A stretch of DNA of 64,000 nucleotides from Pelomonas sp. Root405 (GTDB lineage: Bacteria > Pseudomonadota > Gammaproteobacteria > Burkholderiales > Burkholderiaceae_C): NCBI RefSeq assembly GCF_001425165.1, contig NZ_LMDU01000011.1, forward strand, positions 637,860 to 701,859. Direction: 5' to 3'. The stretch's first letter is position 1; the number at the start of each line of letters is the position of its first letter. The notes under the pieces are model-generated. The model ran no database searches, was not told the DNA's origin, and saw only the letters and a list, made by a program, of their open reading frames with translations. The position numbers and the translations under genes are program-made. Positions 7,840-16,626 of the stretch are shown piece by piece.

Positions 7840-9206
7840 GTCGCCGCCAACAGTGCCGCAAAGCCCGATGGCATGCCGTCGGCCAGCCGCGGTTCGGGGC
7901 CGGGCGTGAACACGCCCATGCGCTGCAGCCAGGCCTCGAACTCCGGCGCGGGCCGCAGCCCCAGCAGGCGGCGCATCGCCAGCGCGTCGTGGAAGCTGGT
8001 GCTCTGGTAGCCCAGCATGATGTCGTCCGATCCCGGCACGCCCATGACGTAGTTGCAGCCCGAAGCGCACAGCAGCGTCAGCAAGCTGTCCACATCGTCG
8101 ACATCGGCCTCGGCATGGTTGGTGAAGCAGACGTCCACACCCATCGGCAAACCCAGCAACTTCCCGCAGCAATGGTCTTCCAGGCCGGCGCGCAGGATCT
8201 GCTTGCCGTCGAACAAGTACTCCGGCCCGATGAAGCCGACGACGCTGTTGACCAGCAGCGGCTCGAACTGCCGGGCCACCGCATAGGCCCGGCACTCCAG
8301 CGTCTGCTGGTCGCAGCCGTGGTGGGCACCGCTGGACAGCGCGCTGCCCTGGCCGGTCTCGAAGTACATGACCTGCCGGCCACCGCGCTTGAGCGCCAGC
8401 GCGGCGGCCTGCGCCTCTTCGAGCAGCGCCAGCGTGATGCCGAAGCCGGTGTTGGCGGCCTGCGTGCCGGCGATGGACTGGAACACCAAATCCACCGGTG
8501 CACCGCGCCGGATGGCCTCGATGGTCGTCGTCACATGCGTCAGCACGCAGCTCTGTGTCGGGATCTCGTGGTGTGTGATGACGGCGTCGAGCATCTGCAG
8601 CAGGCGCATGACCTGCGGCAGGTTGTCGGTGGCCGGGTTGATGCCGATGACCGCATCGCCCGCGCCCATCAGCAGGCCGTCCAGCAGGCTGGCCGCGATG
8701 CCGGCCTCGTCGTCCGTCGGATGGTTGGGCTGCAGCCGCGTGGCCAGCCGCCCGCGCAGCCCCAGCGTGCTGCGGAACTGCGTGACCACCTCGCAGCGGC
8801 GCGCGATCAGCATCAGGTCCTGCACGCGGCACAGCTTGCTGACCGCAGCGGCCATCTCGGGCGTCAGGCCGCGTGCGATTTGCGCGGGGTCCACCGCGTC
8901 GGCCAGCAGCGCATCCCGCAGGCCGCCGACGGTCAGGTGGGCGATGGGGGCGAAGGCGGCCGCGTCGTGGGTGTCGAGGATGAGGCGCGTGACCTCGTCG
9001 GCCTCGTAGGGCACGACGGCCTCGTTCAAAAAGGTGCGGAGCGGCAGGTCGGCCAGCGCCAGCTGCGCCGCCACGCGCTCGCGCGCATTCGCTGCGGCCA
9101 CGCCGGCAAGCTCGTCGCCCGAGCGCCGCGGGCTGGCGCGCGCGAGCAGGGTGCGCAGGTCGGGGAAGTGAAAACGCTCGGCGCCGAGGGTGTGGGCGTA
9201 GGCCAT
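7836..9206 (-). CDS. eutB: Ethanolamine ammonia-lyase large subunit
   Basis: A 456-residue EutB, close to the usual length. Visible family segments are LQPNHPTDDEAGI, GLLMGAGDAVIGINPATDN, the active-site region YFETGQGSALSSGAHHG, and GFIGPEYLFDGKQILRAGLED. It supplies the TIM-barrel active site of ethanolamine ammonia-lyase; EutC is encoded immediately downstream with a four-base overlap. The pair stands without eut microcompartment genes, the usual arrangement in Burkholderiales, where the lyase serves nitrogen supply. A glutamine-amidotransferase-type hydrolase gene lies 63 bases upstream on the same strand and may be cotranscribed. Confidence 0.96.
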   Translation of the reverse strand: MAYAHTLGAERFHFPDLRTLLARASPRRSGDELAGVAAANARERVAAQLALADLPLRTFLNEAVVPYEADEVTRLILDTHDAAAFAPIAHLTVGGLRDALLADAVDPAQIARGLTPEMAAAVSKLCRVQDLMLIARRCEVVTQFRSTLGLRGRLATRLQPNHPTDDEAGIAASLLDGLLMGAGDAVIGINPATDNLPQVMRLLQMLDAVITHHEIPTQSCVLTHVTTTIEAIRRGAPVDLVFQSIAGTQAANTGFGITLALLEEAQAAALALKRGGRQVMYFETGQGSALSSGAHHGCDQQTLECRAYAVARQFEPLLVNSVVGFIGPEYLFDGKQILRAGLEDHCCGKLLGLPMGVDVCFTNHAEADVDDVDSLLTLLCASGCNYVMGVPGSDDIMLGYQSTSFHDALAMRRLLGLRPAPEFEAWLQRMGVFTPGPEPRLADGMPSGFAALLAAT

Positions 9207-9269
9207 GACGGGAGTGTCCGCAAAAGCCGTGGCGCCTGCATGACCGGCTCGCCCCCGCCGGGCCGCCGG

Positions 9270-10154
9270 TCAGGACGGCCGGAAGCCGTGCTTGCCGCCG
9301 TGTGACGGCAGGCGCATGACCCGCTCGACGGTCACCGGCTCGGTCACCTCGCTGGCCCGCCGGCAGGCCAACAGGAAGTCGGCCAGCAGCTTCGAATCAT
9401 CGAACACGGTCGGCTCGCCGATGCCGTGGAACTCGGGGTGCCACTGCACGCCGGCCACGAAGGGGTGGCGCGTGCTGCGGATGGCTTCGACGATATCGTC
9501 ATCGGGGCAGCGCGCCTCGACACGGAAGGCCGGCGCCAGGTCCTTGACACCCTGGTGGTGGATGCTGTTGACCCGGCAGTGCCGTGCGTTCGGGTAGAGA
9601 TGGGCCAGCCAGCCGCCCGGCACCATGTCCACATGGTGGAAATTCTGCTCGTAGGCCTGGCGAGCGAAATGCGTTTCGCCTGTCTGCGGACGCTGGGTGG
9701 GCAGGTCCTGGTAAAGGGTGCCGCCAAAGGCCACGTTGAGCAACTGCATGCCCCGGCAGATGCCGAACACCGGCTTGCCGGCCTGGACGAAGGCGTCGAT
9801 GAGGTTGAGCTCATAGTGGTCGCGGATGGCGTCGCCGGCCCATTCCGGCCGCAGCGCCTCCTCGCCGTAGGTGGCGGGGCAGACATCGTTGCCGCCCTGC
9901 AGCACCAGGCCATCCAGGGCCTGCGCATAACGGTCGATCTGATCGGCGCCGATCAAGGCCAGGCTGCGTGAATCCACGCCCGGCACCATCACCGGCAGGG
10001 CACCGCTGCGCGCCAGCCAGACCGCGGCCGATTGCTCCAGGTAGTGCAGGGTCCGGGTCCAGACGCCGCCCAGGTCGAGCACTGGCGTGGCGGGGTAGTA
10101 GATGCGCGCGGAAACGCCGATCAGCAGCGGTCGCAACTTGTCTGGGGTATGCAA
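9270..10154 (-). CDS. Gamma-glutamyl-gamma-aminobutyrate hydrolase (PuuD-like) class I glutamine amidotransferase
   Basis: About 294 residues of the peptidase C26 family. The nucleophile elbow FGICRGMQLLNVAFGGTLYQDL, the central LVLQGGNDVCP loop and the C-terminal GVQWHPEF catalytic His/Glu motif are all present. PuuD releases GABA from gamma-glutamyl-GABA in putrescine catabolism; related members cut other gamma-glutamyl amides. It lies upstream of eutBC on the same strand, so a joint role in amine nitrogen use is possible. The start is uncertain: TTG at 10154 is used and TTG at 10136 is an alternative. The frame stays open upstream to 11096, but that part is antisense to a real gene. Confidence 0.85.
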   Translation of the reverse strand: MHTPDKLRPLLIGVSARIYYPATPVLDLGGVWTRTLHYLEQSAAVWLARSGALPVMVPGVDSRSLALIGADQIDRYAQALDGLVLQGGNDVCPATYGEEALRPEWAGDAIRDHYELNLIDAFVQAGKPVFGICRGMQLLNVAFGGTLYQDLPTQRPQTGETHFARQAYEQNFHHVDMVPGGWLAHLYPNARHCRVNSIHHQGVKDLAPAFRVEARCPDDDIVEAIRSTRHPFVAGVQWHPEFHGIGEPTVFDDSKLLADFLLACRRASEVTEPVTVERVMRLPSHGGKHGFRPS

Positions 10155-10244
10155 GCACTCAAATATACGTGGGTCACCGCTGCGCGGGCGTAACAAGGGC
10201 GCCTCACCATGCTGTAACGGTGGGCGGATAGGCTGATATGCAAC

Positions 10245-11105
10245 ATGAATGACCTCCCACCCTGGAGCTGGCCTCTGCTCGCATGGGCCGCGTTGATAGC
10301 CGCCATCGTCCTGCTGCAGGGCAAGCTGTTGTTCGGTCGCACCTGGGTCATCCGCCGCACCGACCCCGGCCCGGCCGCAGCCCGGCGGCGCAGCGAGGCC
10401 GTCTGGCTGACCCGCCCACGCGGCGTGCAGTTGCAGGGCTGGCTGACCGTGCCCGCGGGTGACACGCCGCCGCGGCGAATGCTGCTGTGGTTCGGCGGCC
10501 GCAACGAGAACGTGGCCTGGACGCCAGACCTGGCGGGCTGGCTGCCCGACGACTGCGCCCTGCTGGCCTTCAACTACCGCAGCCTGGGCGCCAGCGGCGG
10601 CTGGCCGTCGGAGGCCGCCTGCGTGGCCGACGCCGAGGCAGCCGCGGCCTGGGGACTGGCGCAACTGGCGCTGCCGCCCGGCGCCCTGCACCTGGCTGGC
10701 CGCAGCCTGGGCACCGGCGTGGCCATGCAGCTGGCCGCGCGACTGGCCGCTTCCGGCCGGCCGGCGGCCAGCGTCGCACTGATCACGCCGCTGAAGAGCC
10801 TGCGCGCGGTGCTCGCGCGCAACCTGCTGCTGGCCCCGCTGACACCCTGGCTGCGCTCGCCGCTGGACAGCATCGCCGCCGCGCGGGCGCTGAACTGCGG
10901 GGTGCTGGTGCTGCTGGCCGAGCGCGACCGGCAGGTGCCGCATGCGCATTCGCGCACGCTGGTGAAGGCACTGCAGACCGCCGGCGCCGCCGTGACCGTG
11001 CACCAGCTGGCGGGCACCGATCACCGCAGCCTGGCACGCACGCCGGCGGCCATGCAACACCTGGGCGGGTGGCTGCGCATGACACCTCGGGGACACGCTG
11101 GCTAA
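10245..11105 (+). CDS. Membrane-anchored alpha/beta hydrolase
   Basis: A 286-residue protein with one N-terminal hydrophobic segment (about residues 8-25, WPLLAWAALIAAIVLLQ), then an alpha/beta hydrolase domain. Visible features are LLWFGGRNENVAW (oxyanion loop), FNYRSLGASGGWPSE, the nucleophile elbow AGRSLGTGVA, LLAERDRQVP (acid) and GTDHRSL (His). This pattern resembles the YfhR/Bem46-like serine hydrolases. Substrate unknown. It is divergent from the PuuD-like gene and about 63 bases before the GDSL esterase, with which it may share a transcript. Confidence 0.8.
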   Translation: MNDLPPWSWPLLAWAALIAAIVLLQGKLLFGRTWVIRRTDPGPAAARRRSEAVWLTRPRGVQLQGWLTVPAGDTPPRRMLLWFGGRNENVAWTPDLAGWLPDDCALLAFNYRSLGASGGWPSEAACVADAEAAAAWGLAQLALPPGALHLAGRSLGTGVAMQLAARLAASGRPAASVALITPLKSLRAVLARNLLLAPLTPWLRSPLDSIAAARALNCGVLVLLAERDRQVPHAHSRTLVKALQTAGAAVTVHQLAGTDHRSLARTPAAMQHLGGWLRMTPRGHAG

Positions 11106-11168
11106 CCCTCTTGTCAGCGCCTGGCCGGGTGCCTAGCGTCGGCCTCCCACAAAACCAATGGAGACCTC

Positions 11169-12113
11169 ATGACCCGACCCCTTCGCAGCCAGCTCGCCGC
11201 CGCGGCACTCGTGGCGCTGTTCGCCGGCCCCGCGTCTGCCAGCTTCAGCAACGCCTTCTTCTTCGGCGACAGCCTGTCCGACACCGGCAACGTCTTGGCG
11301 TTCGGCCAGATGCCTGCTGGCCCCTACTACCAGGGCCGCTTCTCCGACGGCCCGGTCTGGGTGGAATACCTCGCGGCCGGCATCGGCCACGCCGTCGCGG
11401 CCAAGGCGAACTACCTGGGCGGCAACAATTACGCCATCGGCGGCGCCCGCGTGGCGTCTGGTGCCACCAGCGTGCTCAACCAGATCGGCACCTTCAGCAG
11501 CAACTACGCCGTGGCCGACCCGAACGCGCTCTATGTCGTCGTCGCCGGCGGCAACGACATGCGTGATGCCCGCAGCGGCAACCCGGCCAACATCGACACC
11601 GCCGCTGCTGCGGCCGCCAACAATCTCAAGACCGCCATCGACCAGCTCGCCGGCAAGGGCGCCAAGCACTTCCTCGTGGCCAACCTGCCCGACCTCGGCG
11701 CAACACCCGAGGCCATGATGCTCGGCCTGACCGCCGCATCCACGCAAGCCACCAATGCCTTCAATGCAGAGATGAGCGGCGTGGTCAGCTACGGACAGGG
11801 CCTGGGCCTGACCATGAGCTTCTTCGACTTTGCCGCGCTCAGCGCCACGGTCCGCAACGATGCGCTCAACAACGGCGGCGGCCTCTACGGCATCACCAAT
11901 GTCACGACGTCCTGCGGCAGCTTCCAGTTCTCGCCGGGCACGTCGTGCGCCGTCTCGCAGTTCAGCGACGCGCTGCACCCGTCGGCCGTGTCGCACGCCC
12001 TGATGGGCGCCGCGGCCATCGCCGCCGTGCCGGAGCCCGAGACCTACGGCCTGATGGCGCTCGGCCTGGGCGTCATCGGCTTCATGTCGCGCCGCCGCCG
12101 CGCCGGGGCCTGA
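11169..12113 (+). CDS. SGNH/GDSL-family esterase with PEP-CTERM sorting tail
   Basis: A 314-residue secreted lipase/esterase. A signal peptide (ending near ASAS) precedes block I FFGDSLSDTGN with the Ser nucleophile, followed by the GGND block III and the DALHPSAVSHAL block V with the catalytic Asp and His. The C-terminus is a PEP-CTERM signal: VPEPETYG, a hydrophobic helix, then RRRR. Such tails are recognised by exosortase (EpsH/XrtA) in exopolysaccharide-producing bacteria; exosortase itself is not in the window. The mature enzyme therefore probably acts at the cell surface or in the matrix. A long hairpin follows the stop. Confidence 0.92.
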   Translation: MTRPLRSQLAAAALVALFAGPASASFSNAFFFGDSLSDTGNVLAFGQMPAGPYYQGRFSDGPVWVEYLAAGIGHAVAAKANYLGGNNYAIGGARVASGATSVLNQIGTFSSNYAVADPNALYVVVAGGNDMRDARSGNPANIDTAAAAAANNLKTAIDQLAGKGAKHFLVANLPDLGATPEAMMLGLTAASTQATNAFNAEMSGVVSYGQGLGLTMSFFDFAALSATVRNDALNNGGGLYGITNVTTSCGSFQFSPGTSCAVSQFSDALHPSAVSHALMGAAAIAAVPEPETYGLMALGLGVIGFMSRRRRAGA

Positions 12114-12122
12114 AGCCCGCCA

Positions 12123-12156
12123 CCCCGCAGGCGCCACCTTGCGTGCGCCTGCGGGG
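12123..12156. terminator. Hairpin after the GDSL esterase gene
   Basis: A perfect 12-base-pair stem (CCCCGCAGGCGC with GCGCCTGCGGGG) with a ten-base loop begins ten bases after the GDSL stop codon. It lacks a clear T run, so it could terminate weakly or protect the mRNA end. Confidence 0.55.
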
Positions 12157-12193
12157 TTAGCGCCGGCCACGCGGGCAGGGAGAATCGTCGCCC

Positions 12194-12964
12194 ATGAAGC
12201 TCAACCACGTCCTGCCCGCCCTGGCCGCCGCCGCGCTCTCCAGCACCGCCATCGCAGCCGATGGCCAGTTCCAGCTGCTGGTGCTGGCCATGCCCACCAA
12301 GTACCACTACGAGTACATCCCGGTGGCGCGCGAGAGCTTCGAGAAGCTCGCCAGGCTGCACGCCTTCGAGCTGACCTGGGCGGCGCAGCCCTATGCCTTC
12401 GAAGGCGACCTGAGCAAGTACGCGGCCGTCGTGCTGCTCAACAGCTCGGGCGAGGAATTCAACGAGGCGCAGCGCGCGGGGTTCGAGCGTTACATCAAGG
12501 CTGGCGGCAACGCCGTCGTCGTGCACCGCGCCATCATCAGCAAGCCGGGCCTGTGGCCCTGGTACGAAAAGCTGGTGGGCCGCTCCTTCGTCATCCACCC
12601 CATGCTGCAGACGGCCGTCGTCACCAAGACCGACCCGACCCACCCCGCCACCTTCGGCCTGCCGGACAAGTGGATCTGGAGCGACGAGTGGTACGAGTTC
12701 AGCAACCCGCACGGCGTGAAGATCAACCCCGTGCTGGCCGTGGACGAGCGCACCTACGACCCCACCAAGATCTGGCCGGGCCAGGTCGCCAAGGGCATGG
12801 GCGCGGACCACCCGGTGAGCTGGTGGCAGACCTACGAGAAGGGCCGCGTGTTCGTCACGGCGCTGGGGCACAACGGCGCGATGTACCGCGACGAGCGGTA
12901 TCTGGACCACCTGTGGGGCGGGGTGTGGTGGGCGGCCACGGGCTACGGCCGGCCGCAGAAGTAG
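12194..12964 (+). CDS. Exported ThuA-like domain protein
   Basis: A 256-residue protein with a signal peptide (cleavage near AIAAD). The rest matches the ThuA (trehalose-utilisation-like) glutamine-amidotransferase fold: YHYEYIPVARESFEKLA, YAAVVLLNSSGEEFNEAQR, FERYIKAGGNAVVVHRA, WSDEWYEF and FVTALGHNGAMYRDER. ThuA domains are common in exported carbohydrate-utilisation proteins and the biochemical role is poorly known. Neighbours (GDSL esterase, acetyl-esterase-like enzyme) fit breakdown of decorated polysaccharides. Confidence 0.88.
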   Translation: MKLNHVLPALAAAALSSTAIAADGQFQLLVLAMPTKYHYEYIPVARESFEKLARLHAFELTWAAQPYAFEGDLSKYAAVVLLNSSGEEFNEAQRAGFERYIKAGGNAVVVHRAIISKPGLWPWYEKLVGRSFVIHPMLQTAVVTKTDPTHPATFGLPDKWIWSDEWYEFSNPHGVKINPVLAVDERTYDPTKIWPGQVAKGMGADHPVSWWQTYEKGRVFVTALGHNGAMYRDERYLDHLWGGVWWAATGYGRPQK

Positions 12965-13044
12965 CCACAGCCGCGCGGTCAAGGCGCTGAGCGCTTGCGA
13001 CCACCCCGCGCCGAAACCGCCGCCCGCTGGCAGACTGAGCCGCC

Positions 13045-14010
13045 ATGAACACCAAGCGCCGATTGCTGACCTTGTCGCCGTTGCTCGCGCTGCTCCCGAC
13101 GCACGCCCGGGCCGCCCCGCCCAACGTGCTGCCGCTCTGGCCCGAGGGCGTGCCCGCCGCGATGCGCGCCGACGCGCCTGCCGCCCGCGGCGAACTCGGC
13201 CCCGAGCGCGTGGACGCCAACGGCGCCATTGCCAATGTGTCGGTGCCCACGCTCACCGTCGTGGCGCCCGCCGTCGACCGCCACTCACCGCCCCATGGCA
13301 CCGCCGTCATCCTGTGCCCGGGCGGCGGCTACCGCTACCTGTCCTGGCAGCACGAGGGCCTGCAATACGCTGCCTGGCTGAGCACGTTGGGCATCACGAC
13401 CTTCATCCTCAAGAGCCGCCTGCAGGAGTGGGGCCACCCCGCACCCCTGCAGGACGTGCTGCGCGCCATCCGCCTGGTGCGCTCACGCGCGGCCGAGTTC
13501 GGCATCGCGCCAAACCGCATCGGCGTGATGGGCAGCTCCGCCGGCGGCCACCTGGCGGCCAGCGCCAGCACGCTGTTCGACCACGCTGACGGCCGCACCG
13601 GCGCCGCGCTGGACAACAACGTCAACGCCCGGCCCGACTTCGCCGCGCTCGTCTACCCCGTCATCACGATGACTGATCCCGCCGCCCACGCCGGCTCGCG
13701 CCGCTCGCTGCTGGGCGACAAGCCCAGTCCGGCGCTGCTGGCGCTGACCTCGCTGGAGCAGCAGGTGAGCAAGGACACACCGCCCACCTTGCTGCTGCAC
13801 ACCCAGCGCGACAAGACGGTGCCGGTGGACAACAGCATCCTGTACTACCAGGCCCTCACGCGCGCCGGCGTGCCGGCCGAGCTGTACGTCTTCGAGCAAG
13901 GCGGCCACGGCATCGGCATGCGCGACGGGTTCGGCACCGCTTCCGCCTGGCCACGCCACGCCGAGGACTGGCTGCGGCAGCGGGGGTTGTTAAGCGCGGC
14001 GGGGCGGTAA
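13045..14010 (+). CDS. Exported alpha/beta hydrolase, acetyl-xylan-esterase-like
   Basis: A 321-residue enzyme with a signal peptide (ending near ARAA). The core is of the BD-FAE/dienelactone-hydrolase-like esterase type: ILCPGGGYRYLSWQHEG (oxyanion region), the nucleophile elbow GSSAGGHLAA, TQRDKTVPVDNS with the catalytic Asp, and QGGHGIGMRDG with the His. Enzymes of this group often remove acetyl or feruloyl groups from hemicellulose. The gene lies 80 bases after the ThuA gene and probably shares its transcript. Confidence 0.86.
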   Translation: MNTKRRLLTLSPLLALLPTHARAAPPNVLPLWPEGVPAAMRADAPAARGELGPERVDANGAIANVSVPTLTVVAPAVDRHSPPHGTAVILCPGGGYRYLSWQHEGLQYAAWLSTLGITTFILKSRLQEWGHPAPLQDVLRAIRLVRSRAAEFGIAPNRIGVMGSSAGGHLAASASTLFDHADGRTGAALDNNVNARPDFAALVYPVITMTDPAAHAGSRRSLLGDKPSPALLALTSLEQQVSKDTPPTLLLHTQRDKTVPVDNSILYYQALTRAGVPAELYVFEQGGHGIGMRDGFGTASAWPRHAEDWLRQRGLLSAAGR

Positions 14011-14177
14011 GGCGCGTTGCAAGGCGCCGCAAGGCCGGCGGCCAGCGGCATGGGCAAGACGTGGTGAGGAGGCGTGGCCCGCGCTGATGCCCCTCTAGAT
14101 CACCTGGGCGCGTGGCGACGGGGTACGAAAGCAAGCAGAGGCTTAGCCGTGTCCTGAGCGTTCTCGTCACCGTAAAT

Positions 14178-14250
14178 GCGCCGCCCGTTAGAGTGCTGGC
14201 CCAACGGGCGGCGCCTCCACACCGCCCGTCGTGACTCGCTTGGTCACGAC
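14178..14250. promoter_or_regulatory. Two inverted repeats in the leader of the type I R-M operon
   Basis: The 324-base stretch from 14011 to 14334 holds no gene. It has two inverted repeats. The first is a perfect 12-base-pair stem, GCGCCGCCCGTT (14178-14189) with AACGGGCGGCGC (14203-14214) around a 13-base spacer. The second is GTCGTGAC (14228-14235) with GTCACGAC (14243-14250) around seven bases. They lie 85-157 bases before hsdM and could be the terminator of the left transcript, a regulator operator, or an mRNA leader structure. Nothing else is evident in the stretch. Confidence 0.5.
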
Positions 14251-14334
14251 TGATCTACCAGCGCCAGCAAAGCCAGGGCCAACCTGCTCTGCCCTTGAAC
14301 TTGTAGGCACCACGTCCGCATTGCTGACAGACAC

Positions 14335-16626
14335 ATGAAGAACCAAGAATCTCTGAAGCAGCAAGGCGATGTCATCTGGAACATCGCCAATCTTCTACGC
14401 GGCCCCTACCGGCCACCGCAATACCGGCGCGTGATGATCCCGCTGACAGTGCTGAGGCGACTCGACTGCGTGCTGGAGGCCACAAAGAAGAACGTGCTGA
14501 CCTACCACGGCCAGCTCAAGGCCAGCGGCAAGCACGACGACGAGACCATCGAGAAGATGGTGAACCACAAGTTCAAGCTCAGTTTTCACAACACCAGCGC
14601 CTTCACTTTCAAGAGCTTGCTGGCAGACGCCGACAAGCTCAATCCGAACCTTCGCGCCTACATCGCTGGCTTCTCCGCCAACGCCCGCAAGATTCTGGAG
14701 AAGTTCAAGTTTGAGGAGGAGATCGAGAAGCTTGACGAGGCCAATCGTCTCTTCGAAGTGGTTCAGTCGGTCGCCAAGGTCGACCTGCACCCTGACCGCA
14801 TCCCCAACATCGAAATGGGCTACCTCTTCGAAGACTTGGTGCGTCGCTTCAACGAGCAGGCCAACGAGGAGGCCGGAGACCACTTCACGCCGCGCGAGGT
14901 TATCAAGCTGATGGTCAAGCTGCTGTTCACGCACGACGACCTCGTGTACGTAGACGGCAAGCGAATCACGATCTATGACCCCACCTGCGGGACCGGAGGC
15001 ATGCTTTCCGAATCCGACAAGCTGATCGCAGACCCTGAGACAGGCCTGAACCCCGGTGCAAACCTTGAGCTGTTCGGCCAGGAATACAACCCAGAGTCCT
15101 ACGCTATCTGTGGCTCCGACTTGATGATCAAGGACGAGGCAGTAAAGAACATCGTCTATGGCAACACCCTCGGCACCGGCAAGCCCAAGGAAGGCTTTGT
15201 GGACGGTGATGGGCACCCCGACGAGCGGTTCCACTACATGCTGGCCAACCCACCTTTTGGCGTGGAGTGGAAGCCCGAGAAGGACCACGTCACCAAAGAG
15301 CATGAGCAATTCGGCTTCAAGGGCCGTTTTGGCCCGGGCCTACCGCGCATCAACGACGGCGCGTTGCTCTTCCTGCTGCACATGATTTCGAAGATGCGCC
15401 CGGCCGACCGTAAGGGCGAGGGCTCGCGCATTGCCGTGGTGTTCAACGGCTCGCCGCTGTTCACCGGCGATGCCGGCGGTGGCGAAAGCAACATCCGCCG
15501 CTGGATCATCGAGAACGACATGCTGGAGGCCGTCATCGGCCTGCCCGACCAGCTCTTCTACAACACCGGCATCAGCACCTACATCTGGCTGGTCACCAAC
15601 CGCAAGCGGCCCGAGCGGCGCGGCAAGGTGCAGCTCATCAACGCCGCCGACTTCGCCCGCCGCATGAAGAAAAGCCTGGGCGACAAGCGCAAACGCCTGG
15701 GTGACGGCACCAACGGCGAGAGCGACCAGCCCGACGGCTCGCCGGACCAGATCGGCTTCATCACGCGCCTGTACGGCAACTTCGGCCACGAGGTGCGCAT
15801 GCCCTGGGCCGACATCGGCAACAACATCGACAACAGTGACCGTGATGCCGACGAGACTCTGTGCGTGAGCAAGGTGTTCCGCAACCAGGATTTCGGCTAC
15901 CTCAAGATCACCGTCGAGCGCCCGCTGCGGCTGAACTTCACCGTCACCAACGAGCGCCTTCGCCGCGCGCAGCGCACCGGCGCCTTGGCCAACCTGCTGC
16001 TCTCGCGCAAGCGCAAGAACAAGGCGGCTGCCGAGGCAGAAATAGTCGCCGGCCGGCAGGCGCAGGCCAGCCTACTCAAGGTACTGCGCGGCATGCGCAT
16101 GGCGTTTTTGGATGGCCGGCTCGTCAAGGACCGGGCCGAGTTCGACCAGATGCTCAACCAGGCCTTCAAAGCCGCCGGCTACGAGCTGGAGGCCGGTCTC
16201 AAGACTGCGTTGCTCGCCCCGGGCAGCTTGGGTGAGAAAGACCCCAAGGCCGAGGTCTGCTGGAACAAGAAGGGTGAATCCGAGCCCGATCCAGACTTGC
16301 GCGACACCGAGAACGTGCCCCTGCCCGAAGGCATCCAGCTGCCCCTCCCGCTGGACTACGAAGGCAAGAAGAATAAGGGCAAGGTCAGCCTTGAGCCCTT
16401 GCTGGAGTTGGTGCAGCAACACTGCGAGGACTACCTCGCCCGCGAGGTGTTGCCCTATCGTGACGACGCCTGGATCGACCACAGCAAGACCAAGGTCGGC
16501 TACGAGATCCCCTTTAACCGCCACTTTTACGAATACAAGCCGCCCCGCGACCTTACGGCCATCGAGAAGGACATCGAGGACCTGGAGCGCGACATCGTCG
16601 CCATGCTCAAGGAGATCACGGCATGA
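14335..16626 (+). CDS. hsdM: Type I restriction-modification methyltransferase subunit
   Basis: A 763-residue HsdM. The N-terminal helical domain is followed by the N6-adenine methyltransferase core: GDHFTPREVIKLM (residues 181-193), SAM-binding motif I DPTCGTGG (215-222) and catalytic motif IV NPPF (305-308). The protein is about 250 residues longer than the classical HsdM; the extra C-terminal part (from about residue 540) is Lys- and Glu-rich and includes a stretch resembling regions that contact HsdS. It modifies adenine in both strands of the recognition site with HsdS. It overlaps the RhuM gene by four bases (ATGA), starting a four-gene operon M-RhuM-S-R. Confidence 0.96.
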   Translation: MKNQESLKQQGDVIWNIANLLRGPYRPPQYRRVMIPLTVLRRLDCVLEATKKNVLTYHGQLKASGKHDDETIEKMVNHKFKLSFHNTSAFTFKSLLADADKLNPNLRAYIAGFSANARKILEKFKFEEEIEKLDEANRLFEVVQSVAKVDLHPDRIPNIEMGYLFEDLVRRFNEQANEEAGDHFTPREVIKLMVKLLFTHDDLVYVDGKRITIYDPTCGTGGMLSESDKLIADPETGLNPGANLELFGQEYNPESYAICGSDLMIKDEAVKNIVYGNTLGTGKPKEGFVDGDGHPDERFHYMLANPPFGVEWKPEKDHVTKEHEQFGFKGRFGPGLPRINDGALLFLLHMISKMRPADRKGEGSRIAVVFNGSPLFTGDAGGGESNIRRWIIENDMLEAVIGLPDQLFYNTGISTYIWLVTNRKRPERRGKVQLINAADFARRMKKSLGDKRKRLGDGTNGESDQPDGSPDQIGFITRLYGNFGHEVRMPWADIGNNIDNSDRDADETLCVSKVFRNQDFGYLKITVERPLRLNFTVTNERLRRAQRTGALANLLLSRKRKNKAAAEAEIVAGRQAQASLLKVLRGMRMAFLDGRLVKDRAEFDQMLNQAFKAAGYELEAGLKTALLAPGSLGEKDPKAEVCWNKKGESEPDPDLRDTENVPLPEGIQLPLPLDYEGKKNKGKVSLEPLLELVQQHCEDYLAREVLPYRDDAWIDHSKTKVGYEIPFNRHFYEYKPPRDLTAIEKDIEDLERDIVAMLKEITA

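Noticed and set aside
9270..11096. One minus-strand open frame of 608 codons
   Set aside because: Only the C-terminal half (from about 10154) is the amidotransferase-type gene; the rest is antisense to the alpha/beta hydrolase gene with a clear nucleophile elbow and N-terminal helix.
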